In this document: positions 17,618-24,408 of the stretch, one piece after another | How positions within the stretch are numbered: the stretch's first letter is position 1 | Layout: each line of letters opens with the position of its first letter | Source of the DNA: Ideonella sp. MAG2 | Lineage (GTDB): Bacteria; Pseudomonadota; Gammaproteobacteria; Burkholderiales; Burkholderiaceae_C | Direction of reading: 5' to 3' | DNA length: 54,291 bases | Assembly: GCA_004359425.1 (NCBI GenBank) | Contig: PTEU01000001.1 | Span: 2,145,562 to 2,199,852, forward strand | Program-made: the position numbers and the translations under genes | The notes under the pieces: generated by a model | The model's database searches: none | Seen by the model: only the letters and a program-made list of their open reading frames with translations | What the model was told of the DNA's origin: nothing

Positions 17618-20600
17618 ATGCCGGACAACGTTGTGCCCTCGCCACCCTCTCCGACCCCAAGTGCACTGTCGGCCGTCCGTATGGCCCTGGAACGCATTCA
17701 GGGCCTGACTCTGATGGGCTGGGCGGTAGACCCTGCTGACCCGGGGCGAGAACAGTTGAGCTTGCGCTGCGGCACCACTGTCTTGATGGCACGGGTTCGG
17801 CGCACTTCTCGCGAAGACGTGTGCCAGGCACTGGGTGTGCGGGTTGACCGCCCGGGATTTGAGATGGACCTGCCTGAAGAGGTTTGGTCGGCGCTGGCCC
17901 AAGGCGGCGCGCTTCAAGTGCTGGTGAATCAGGCCGCCCTCCCCCACGCTCAGCTTCGCCCCAGCATCCAAAGTGTGAGCGACTGGTTGACCGAGCTGGA
18001 GGCGCAGCCGGGGTCGATACGGCGCACCAACCAGATCGCCATGGCCCAAGCGCACTTGGCGGTGGCCAGGCCGCTGCAGACGGCGCTGGCCCAGGCGGAA
18101 GTGGTGCAGCAAGCCCAACAAGGCCATGTGGCCGCTCAGGTGGAGACTTGGCGTGGCCTGACCCTGGTAGGTTGGGCGGCCGACAAAGCCCAGCAGCGAG
18201 CCAGCATCCGCCTGCGCGTGGGCGACCAAACCGTGGCCGCGCCGATGCGTCGTGTCTCGCGCCAAGATGTGGCGATGGCCCTGGGCCGCAGCGATGAGCT
18301 GCTGGGCTTTGAGATAGAGGTGCCTGGGACCTTGTGGCCCGAGCGGGCGGGCACCGAGGCCATCGACATCCAGGTGCTGGTGGATGATGTGGCGTGCGGA
18401 GCACCCTGGCACCTGAGCCGTGCTCAGTTGGCCAATGCCTTGGCGGCCGCTTTGGCGCTGAACGACGCCGACCAACGCCAGCATCAAACCCTGTTGGTCA
18501 TGGAGCATTTGGTGCGGGCTGATGCGCTGGACACGCTGGATGACAGCCAGCGCGAAGCGCTGCATGCCCAGGCCGAAGCTGCCGGGTTCGGGCTTTGGTT
18601 GCGGCAGCGGGGCGTTGTGGCACAGCTCCCCAGCGCGGCCCAGCGCCGCCCCATGCCGATGGGGCCCCGAGGCCGCATGGGCAAGTGGCTGAACCGGCCC
18701 GAACGCGCCGAGTGGGCATTGACCATGCTTTTAGGGCTGAAGGGCAAGCCGGGGCTGACGCGGGCCGCTGAAAACCTGGAGGTTTCTCTCACCCAAGCCT
18801 TGGGCCTGTTTGACCGCGCGCTGTATGACGAGCAGGCCCCGCCCGATCAGCGGCAGGGCGCAAGCGCCTTACGCCACTATGTACGGCACGGCGATGCGCT
18901 CTCTTTGGCTCCCAACGCGCTTTTTGACGCCCGCTACTACACCGGCCAGTTGCCCGGCCGTCTGCACCCCGGCGTCAATCGGCTGCTGCACTACGGTTTG
19001 GTGGGCCGGTTCCGTGGGCTCAACCCCTGTGCGTGGTTTCAACCGCAGCACTATCTGCTGCGCAACGCGGATGTCGCAGACACCAAGATCGAGCCCTGGC
19101 TGCATTACATGAATTGGGGCTGGCGCGAGGGGCGTACCCCCCACCCGGACATGGCCCAAGGCCACCAGACCTGCCCCCCTTTGCTGCAACGCCTCTCGCA
19201 CGCCCAGCAAGGCCGCCACCAAGACCCCCGTGTGGATGACCTGCTACGCCGCTTGCCGCCATCAGCCGGCGTTGTGGGCATGCGCCTGCCCTGGATGCCC
19301 ACACTCACCATCGACGGGCGAAATTACCTGGACCTGGAGCGTTGGCGGACCCTGAAGCCACCCGTGTCAGGCCGTGCTGCCGTCAATGTCATCGTGCCCG
19401 TTTACGCCGGTGTCCAAGAGACGCTGCGCTGCCTGTGGAGCGTGTTGGCCGCGCCCGTAGACACGCCGTTTGAGCTGCTGGTGATCGACGATTGCAGCCC
19501 CGACCCCGCGCTGAGCGCCATGCTGCGCGAGCTGGCGGCAATGAAGCTGATTCGCCTGGTGCGTAACCCCAAGAACCAAGGCTTTGTGGCCACGGTTAAC
19601 TTGGGGATGTCGCTGCAGTGGGAGTCTGACGTGGTGCTGCTGAACGCCGACACCCAGGTCTTTGCAGGCTGGCTGGACCGGCTGGTGGCCCACGCCGCAA
19701 CCCACCCTGAGGCGGCTTCCATCACCCCGCTCTCGAACAACGCCACCATTTGCAGCTACCCGCGCATGCCGCAAGGCCAAGTGGCCCCGGCGGACGCGGA
19801 GGAGTTGGACCGCCTCGCGGCGGTGGCCAACCGCGGCCAGGCCGTGCTGGCCCCAACCGGCGTAGGCTTTTGCATGTGGATGCGCCGCACCTGCATGGAC
19901 GCCATCGGCCTGTTCGACACCGGCCGCTTCGGCCGAGGCTATGGGGAGGAGAACGACTGGTGCCAGCGCGCTCAGGCAGCGGGCTGGCAGAACCTGATTG
20001 CCACCGATGTGTATGTGGTGCATCAAGGCGCAGTATCGTTTTCGTCCGAGACCGCCGTGCGCGTGCGGGCCGCCATGGCCGTGCTGGCCGAGCGCTACCC
20101 GGACTACGGCCGCCAGGTCGACGACTGGATTGCCAAAGACCCGCTGCGCGAGGCCCGCGCCCGCTTAGATGTGGCCCGCCTGCGCGACGTGGTCGGCCAC
20201 AAGGTCGTGCTGATGATCAGCCACAACCGAGGTGGCGGCACCGCCAGGCACGAGCGCGAAGAAACGCAACGCCTGCGCATCCGCCACGGCCTGGGCACGC
20301 TGTGGCTGCGGCCCTCCCGGCGCACCGGCCGCCTGGCGCTGAGCCTGCCCGGCCAGCCGCCTTTGCCCAACCTGGAAGCCCTGGCTCCTGAGCTGGATGG
20401 CGAGTTAGAGCGCCTACTGGCCGCCTTTGAGCTGGCCGAGGTGCAACTGCATCATTTGGTGGACCTGCCTACCACGCTGCGCGACAGCCTGGGCCCCTGG
20501 TGCCAAAAGCTCAAAGTGCCGCTGGTGATGATGGTGCACGACTATCACCTGATCTGCCCCCGCATCACTTTGAGCGACGCCACGGGCCTGTACTGCGGCG

Positions 20601-21358
20601 AGCCCGACGCCAGCGGCTGCGCCCGCTGCCTTCACCGCGATGGGCTGGACAAAACCGTGGGCACCATTGGCGACTGGCGCGCGGCTAGTTTTGCCCTGAT
20701 GCAGCAGGCCAAGCAGGTGCGCGTGCCCGACATCGACGTGGCCCAGCGCTTGGCGCGGTATGAGCCCACGCTGAAGATGATGCTCAAGCCGCACGAGACG
20801 CCTCCGGCCGCACCGGCCGACACGTCCCACCCACCTGCGGTGCAGCATGTGTTGGTGATCGGCGGCTTGAACGAGCCCAAGGGCTTTGACGTGCTGCGCC
20901 AAACCGCCGCCAGCCCCGAGGCCCGCGCAGCGGGCCTGCGCTTCACGCTGCTAGGCCACTCCATCAATGACGAGGCCCTGCGCCAAGCCGGTGTGACGGT
21001 GCTGGGCCGCTATGAAGAAGCCACGCTGAACCAGCGCATTGAAGACCAACAGCCCGACCTGATCTGGCTGCCGTCCATCTGGCCCGAGACCTACAGCTAT
21101 GTGCTGAGCGCCGCCATGGAGTCTGGCCGCCGCGTGGCCGCCTTCAAGATCGGAGCCCCGGGCCACGGCCTGCACCAGCGCAAGTCCGTCGTCTGTTGCC
21201 TGCGGTGGGGGGGCGCTGTTGGGGCTTCTGGCTTCGCAGCCAAAGAGCCCGTGCTTGGTGAGATTCGGTCGTACAAACGAGGCTTGCTTGGGGCCAAATC
21301 TCAATCAAAATGGCCACAAGGGAGAGTGCCGCCTTTGACGGCCGAATGCGCTGAATGA
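17618..21358 (+). CDS. Multidomain glycosyltransferase (GT2 + GT4), 3' end probably truncated
   Basis: The frame holds 1246 residues. Two related N-terminal modules start near residues 28 and 179 (each GLTLxGWA, later R-x-S-R-x-DV-x-x-ALG and GFE-x-x-x-P). Then come FD..YY and HY...GWxEGR-type segments (about 425-510) seen in multidomain surface-polysaccharide transferases. A GT2 domain follows (VIVPVYAGVQETLRC, LLNADTQVFAGW, GYGEENDWCQRA; about 585-830). A GT4-like half begins at ISHNRGGGTARHERE and reaches WPETYSYVLSAAMESGRRVAAFKIGAPG. After about residue 1184 the text no longer looks like a GT4 end and runs into the cassette region, so 60-80 residues seem lost. It probably builds a cell-surface polysaccharide. 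Confidence 0.75.
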   Translation: MPDNVVPSPPSPTPSALSAVRMALERIQGLTLMGWAVDPADPGREQLSLRCGTTVLMARVRRTSREDVCQALGVRVDRPGFEMDLPEEVWSALAQGGALQVLVNQAALPHAQLRPSIQSVSDWLTELEAQPGSIRRTNQIAMAQAHLAVARPLQTALAQAEVVQQAQQGHVAAQVETWRGLTLVGWAADKAQQRASIRLRVGDQTVAAPMRRVSRQDVAMALGRSDELLGFEIEVPGTLWPERAGTEAIDIQVLVDDVACGAPWHLSRAQLANALAAALALNDADQRQHQTLLVMEHLVRADALDTLDDSQREALHAQAEAAGFGLWLRQRGVVAQLPSAAQRRPMPMGPRGRMGKWLNRPERAEWALTMLLGLKGKPGLTRAAENLEVSLTQALGLFDRALYDEQAPPDQRQGASALRHYVRHGDALSLAPNALFDARYYTGQLPGRLHPGVNRLLHYGLVGRFRGLNPCAWFQPQHYLLRNADVADTKIEPWLHYMNWGWREGRTPHPDMAQGHQTCPPLLQRLSHAQQGRHQDPRVDDLLRRLPPSAGVVGMRLPWMPTLTIDGRNYLDLERWRTLKPPVSGRAAVNVIVPVYAGVQETLRCLWSVLAAPVDTPFELLVIDDCSPDPALSAMLRELAAMKLIRLVRNPKNQGFVATVNLGMSLQWESDVVLLNADTQVFAGWLDRLVAHAATHPEAASITPLSNNATICSYPRMPQGQVAPADAEELDRLAAVANRGQAVLAPTGVGFCMWMRRTCMDAIGLFDTGRFGRGYGEENDWCQRAQAAGWQNLIATDVYVVHQGAVSFSSETAVRVRAAMAVLAERYPDYGRQVDDWIAKDPLREARARLDVARLRDVVGHKVVLMISHNRGGGTARHEREETQRLRIRHGLGTLWLRPSRRTGRLALSLPGQPPLPNLEALAPELDGELERLLAAFELAEVQLHHLVDLPTTLRDSLGPWCQKLKVPLVMMVHDYHLICPRITLSDATGLYCGEPDASGCARCLHRDGLDKTVGTIGDWRAASFALMQQAKQVRVPDIDVAQRLARYEPTLKMMLKPHETPPAAPADTSHPPAVQHVLVIGGLNEPKGFDVLRQTAASPEARAAGLRFTLLGHSINDEALRQAGVTVLGRYEEATLNQRIEDQQPDLIWLPSIWPETYSYVLSAAMESGRRVAAFKIGAPGHGLHQRKSVVCCLRWGGAVGASGFAAKEPVLGEIRSYKRGLLGAKSQSKWPQGRVPPLTAECAE

Positions 21359-21443
21359 AATTGCAGCAGACAAGGCGCAAGTTGTCGCCACGGAATGTCT
21401 TTCCAATCGCCAGCCGCTTGACGTTGCAGAGACAGGCATTGTT

Positions 21444-21482
21444 GTTACGCAGCAGTTGTTTCGCTCCAGATCACGGTTAAAT
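21444..21482 (+). other. attI1-like integron recombination site
   Basis: GTTACGCAGCAG at 21444-21455 is followed, after exactly 20 nt, by GTTAAAT at 21476-21482, which fits the GTTRRRY core. As I recall, the class 1 integron attI1 site has the same 12-mer (part of an IntI1-binding repeat), a 20-nt spacer and the core GTTAGGC. The first small gene starts 4 nt after the core, as in integrons. No integrase gene is visible on the minus strand upstream, where intI would be expected. Sequence and spacing are seen; the identity as attI is inferred. Confidence 0.5.
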
Positions 21483-21486
21483 CCCT

Positions 21487-21867
21487 ATGTACGACGAGCT
21501 TCGCCACAGGTTTGCGCTTGAACTTGAGCATCGACTCAAACCCGAACGCTTTTGGGTAACGGACTTTCTCGCGCAGCGAATAATGGATGTGGAGATGACT
21601 TTTGCTTCTGGTGATCCAGCAGATACGGAGACAGTCAAACGCTGCGCGGAGTACTCAAGCGAAATCCTCCAGATTGGTGTAGGCAACAACGAAAATCTTG
21701 CTGCGTCGATTGAGCGTTCTCCAATTACCGAGGAATTGAAAGGTCGAATCCGAGCCCTCGTTGCCACAGCAGACGAGCTCACAGGGGAGCAGCAAGCCTC
21801 CGAGGAGCAAGCATACGAAGCCGTTTCTTGTTTCATGCATGTGGTCTTTACACGCCGTGAGCTCTAA
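21487..21867 (+). CDS. Hypothetical cassette protein
   Basis: The product has 126 residues, a soluble, acidic and mostly helical protein that I do not recognise (MYDELRHRFALELEHRLKPE...). The start lies 4 nt after the attI-like core. The TAA stop is part of the R'' core of the following attC-like site. This gene-plus-site layout is that of an integron cassette. GC is lower than in flanking genes. No signal peptide or catalytic motif was seen. Confidence 0.6.
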   Translation: MYDELRHRFALELEHRLKPERFWVTDFLAQRIMDVEMTFASGDPADTETVKRCAEYSSEILQIGVGNNENLAASIERSPITEELKGRIRALVATADELTGEQQASEEQAYEAVSCFMHVVFTRREL

Positions 21868-21948
21868 CACTACGGTCGAGGCGCCGCTTCGCCACCGGGA
21901 CGCCGTGCCAGCAGGCCCGGCCCACCGCCCCTCACCTCCACGTTGAAT
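21862..21948 (+). other. attC-like site
   Basis: The R'' half CTCTAAC (21862-21868) and R' core GTTGAAT (21942-21948, fits GTTRRRY) bound an 87-nt element. GGTCGAGG (21874-21881) pairs with CCTCACC (21930-21936), leaving one unpaired C on the first arm. A single extrahelical base in that arm is the hallmark that orients attC recombination. The upstream gene's stop lies in R'' and the next gene starts 3 nt after R', as in integron cassettes. R'' deviates from RYYYAAC at its first base. Confidence 0.6.
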
Positions 21949-21951
21949 CGC

Positions 21952-22221
21952 ATGACTCCAATACGCGATCTCCCCCTTCGATGCCCTTGCTGCGGGTTCA
22001 AGACGCTCGGTGAACGTGGCGGCTATGAGATTTGCGCCGTCTGCTTCTGGGAAGACGACGGCCAAGACGACAGTGACGCAGATGAAGTCCTCGGCGGGCC
22101 GAATGGTGATTTGAGCCTTACCGCGGCGCGAGCCAACTACAGAGCGTTCGGCGCTTCTCGCCGGCAGGACCTTCCGCACGTACGACCACCTTTGCCCGAC
22201 GAGATGCAAGATGTGGTCTAG
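21952..22221 (+). CDS. CPCC family cysteine-rich protein
   Basis: The product has 89 residues from ATG 21952. It contains RCPCCGFKTLGERGGYEICAVCFWEDDGQDD and NGDLSLTAARANYRAFGA, the diagnostic pattern of the CPCC zinc-ribbon-like family found mostly as orphan genes in bacterial accessory DNA. Two CxxC-type pairs probably bind zinc. Function is unknown. It is flanked by attC-like sites on both sides, so it is probably cassette cargo. Confidence 0.75.
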   Translation: MTPIRDLPLRCPCCGFKTLGERGGYEICAVCFWEDDGQDDSDADEVLGGPNGDLSLTAARANYRAFGASRRQDLPHVRPPLPDEMQDVV

Positions 22222-22283
22222 CTTCTCATTGCGGCCGATCTGCGCCAGCCGCGCTGGCTTGTCCGCTTAATTCAAAGATTAAG
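22216..22283 (+). other. attC-like site (second)
   Basis: GTCTAGC (22216-22222) contains the stop of the CPCC gene and resembles the usual GTCTAAC half site. About 55 nt later comes CTTAATTCAAAGATTAAG, close to the right end of classical attC sites (CTTAATTCA then a GTTA-type core), although the core here reads GATTAAG. The next start codon is 4 nt beyond. The inner arms pair poorly by eye, so the site may be degenerate. Confidence 0.45.
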
Positions 22284-22287
22284 ATTT

Positions 22288-22572
22288 ATGCCCGAGACGT
22301 TCTTCGCCGAGATTCGTCTGCTGCCTGCGGAGCATGGCCGGTGAGTCGGCCCTTTGATATCAGGCGAATGGCGAACCGTACTCGGTATCAACAATGAGCA
22401 TTGGTCTGCTCGATTGCTGTTTGATGCAGTCCCTGGGCCGGGTCATTCCTTTCAAGCGACAGTCCAGTTGCTGGTTCCAGAAGCTAGGCAACACTTTCCC
22501 GTCGGCGCCGAATTCACAGTTTGGGAGGGCGGCACAAAGGGAGTGGGTCATGTTTTGCCTTTTGCGCCTTAA
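22288..22572 (+). pseudogene. EF-Tu C-terminal-domain-like cassette gene with in-frame stop
   Basis: From ATG 22288 the frame reads MPETFFAEIRLLPAEHGR, meets TGA at 22342-22344, and continues in the same frame to TAA at 22570-22572 with SGEWRTVLGINNEHWSARLL and VGAEFTVWEGGTKGVGHVL. Head and tail together look like one roughly 95-residue beta-barrel protein related to EF-Tu domain 3 (FxAEIRLL at the start, VGxEFxxxEG near the end). A point change or small indel around 22340 seems to have broken it. A TTG at 22354 could still give a shortened product. It lies between two attC-like sites. Confidence 0.55.
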
Positions 22573-22633
22573 TTTTTTGGTGAAGCAGACTTGCAGCCGC
22601 TGCGCTGGATAAACCGATGAAATCAAGATTGAG
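22565..22633 (+). other. attC-like site (third)
   Basis: GCCTTAAT around the stop of the EF-Tu-like gene could be R''. The right end AAATCAAGATTGAG (22620-22633) parallels AATTCAAAGATTAAG of the preceding site. The repeated spacing, with stop codon in the left half and a TTG/GTG start right after the right half, supports a cassette boundary. The core GATTGAG is not canonical GTTRRRY. Confidence 0.35.
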
Positions 22634-23146
22634 TTGCCCGTGAAACTTCCTGCTACACCGCCGCCCTGGTCGGGCGCTTGCCTTTGTGGGCAGGTGCAGT
22701 TTGAACTTACAGCGCTGCCCATCACGTTCTATGCGTGTCACTGCACGGATTGCCAACGTCGAACAGGGGGCGCAATGCGCCTCGTGATGTGGGTCGAGCT
22801 TTCGGCACTCCGACTGACACGGGGTCAAGCAAAGCTCATCACGTTTCAAATTTCGGAGCACAAGCAGAGACGTGCCATGGCTTGTGCCGAGTGCGACACA
22901 AGGCTCTGGGCCTTACCGACCGATAGACCAAGCATGGCTGGCCTGTTCCCTGGCACATTGCACAAGGCGCGAGAGTTCGAACCCGTCGCGCACCTCTGGA
23001 CAAGGAGTGCCCCTTCATGGGTTCAGATTCCTCCCGGCGCCACCGTTTACGAGGCTCAACCAAGTCGGCCGGGTGAGTTGACGAAGCTCTGGCAAGATGC
23101 CATTCAAGATCATGCGTTCAACATTGAAGCAGACCCGTCCGCCTAG
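22634..23146 (+). CDS. GFA family protein (cassette-borne)
   Basis: The product has 170 residues from TTG 22634 (168 from GTG 22640; no ATG is available). It has the GFA/CENP-V zinc fold: GACLCGQVQFELTALP, CHCTDCQRRTGGA, and the later CxxC in AMACAECDTRLWALP. The family takes its name from glutathione-dependent formaldehyde-activating enzymes, but most members have unknown substrates. It differs from the second GFA protein at 51173-51679. The stop TAG lies within GCCTAGC, like the R'' of the CPCC cassette. Confidence 0.75.
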   Translation: MPVKLPATPPPWSGACLCGQVQFELTALPITFYACHCTDCQRRTGGAMRLVMWVELSALRLTRGQAKLITFQISEHKQRRAMACAECDTRLWALPTDRPSMAGLFPGTLHKAREFEPVAHLWTRSAPSWVQIPPGATVYEAQPSRPGELTKLWQDAIQDHAFNIEADPSA

Positions 23147-23327
23147 CCGGCCAATGGCGACCGTTCGCCATCGTCCACTCACTTCTTGCGGTGTGAGTCA
23201 CTGAATGTCGCGGCTCTTTGCCTTACTGCGGAGCCGATTGTGTGGCTTGGGCTGCTGCCGGTTCCATCTTCCACCTTAACAAGGTGTCCGAAAACCGGCA
23301 GCAGCCCATTTCGCGGCGCAACGTCCT
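23141..23327 (+). other. Structured intercassette region, possible long attC
   Basis: GCCTAGC at 23141-23147 resembles an R'' half site. Further on, a perfect 15-bp inverted repeat (23249-23263 with 23293-23307, GGGCTGCTGCCGGTT) encloses a second stem, CACCTT-AAC-AAGGTG (23272-23286). GCAACGTCCTATG follows and may be a degraded right end. The long, nested, imperfectly symmetric fold is like the variable centre of large attC sites. No gene is seen in this stretch. Confidence 0.4.
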
Positions 23328-23408
23328 ATGAATCGATTCAATCCTTCACTGCACCGGACGGCTTCGTCGCCCGCCGAGCTCCCCCGTAGTCCCCAGAATC
23401 CACCGCTT

Positions 23409-23942
23409 ATGCAGGGCTATCCCTTCAAACCCAAGTCGTCGACCAATCTGCGCCTGGGTGACTTCTGGGCCCTGCCACTCGCCAACGGAATGTATGGATG
23501 CGGTCGCGTAGTCGCGCTGAAGGGAAAGGGACAGACCGGTAGCCGCAGCATGTTGTTGGCAGGGCTGATGAACTGGATAGGGAGTTCACCTCCAACCAGT
23601 GCAAGTCTCGCGAATTGCACGACATACGCTCAAGGAGAGGTGCACCTGAGGTGCATCTGGGAGACAGGAGGTGAAGTACTTGGGAACCGGCCTCTCACAG
23701 ACGACGGCATTGAAGCTGCCCTGTTCCTCTCGGAGTCACCAGGCAGGAACTGCATGTTGATGCAGGGCTATGAAGTCATCCGCCCAGCGACGGCAGAGGA
23801 ACAGCTTCAACTGTCAGTGTTCTCGACCTGGGGCTACCTCATCATTCAAATGAAGGCCCAGGCCTTGGCGCATAGTGTGGCCGAGCACCTTGGTGGAATG
23901 GACCCACAATCGCGTAGCGCCGCAATGAGCCTAAAGTCATGA
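23409..23942 (+). CDS. Hypothetical protein, Imm26-like
   Basis: The product has 177 residues from ATG 23409. The frame opens at 23328, but the added NPSLHRTASSPAEL stretch looks like translated inter-gene repeat. The N-terminal part (LRLGDFWALPLANGMYGCGRVVAL) resembles the start of Imm26-type immunity proteins, which read G-D-x-x-x-x-PL-x-x-G-x-(Y/F)-G-x-(G/A)-R-V. The rest is not recognised. If the likeness holds, it is an orphan immunity gene with no toxin visible next to it. It is the last gene of the low-GC cassette block. Confidence 0.5.
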   Translation: MQGYPFKPKSSTNLRLGDFWALPLANGMYGCGRVVALKGKGQTGSRSMLLAGLMNWIGSSPPTSASLANCTTYAQGEVHLRCIWETGGEVLGNRPLTDDGIEAALFLSESPGRNCMLMQGYEVIRPATAEEQLQLSVFSTWGYLIIQMKAQALAHSVAEHLGGMDPQSRSAAMSLKS

Positions 23943-24408
23943 TGCTCACCGCAGCGCAATGACGTTTCGGCCTACTCACAGCGAACACTAGAGCGCTCCC
24001 TGTTTTTCAATATGCGGCGGCTCTCGGAAACGCTGCTCGCATTGCAGGCTTCGGGTTGAACACCGTGCCACCCCACCACCCGTCCTGGCGCGGGGTACGC
24101 CCCAGGGCGATTTGAGAGGTGCTGAGGCGCGCAGGGCAAGGGCGTGGCGCGCGTACCCGCGCGCTGCAAGAACTGATTCGCCGTCACTGTTTGACCATAG
24201 CGAGCCGCAGGCGAGCGGAGGGAGTTTGACGGCGCACGCGCTTGCCCGAGCACTGAAGGGAGTCGGCCTTGGCCGACCGCCTCTCCATGAGCCCTGGGGC
24301 CTACCCCGCGACAGGGCTACGCAGGCCTCAATCAACGCGCCCTGCCCAACACCACGGCAGGGAAGCACCCCAACCAAAGGGCCAAGCGCAAAGACCTGAG
24401 CAGACTGC
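23943..24408. other. 466-nt interval without a convincing gene
   Basis: A GTTGAAC at 24055-24061 fits the GTTRRRY core and may be the right edge of the cassette cluster. The remainder (24062-24408) is GC-rich again and open in several frames, but the translations are Arg/Pro/Ala-rich and show no recognisable family. It may hold eroded coding sequence or a repeat. putA ends just beyond, on the minus strand. Confidence 0.3.

Noticed and set aside
21144..21380. Integrase gene upstream of the attI-like site
   Set aside because: Minus-strand frames here show no tyrosine recombinase motifs; they are shadows of the glycosyltransferase gene.
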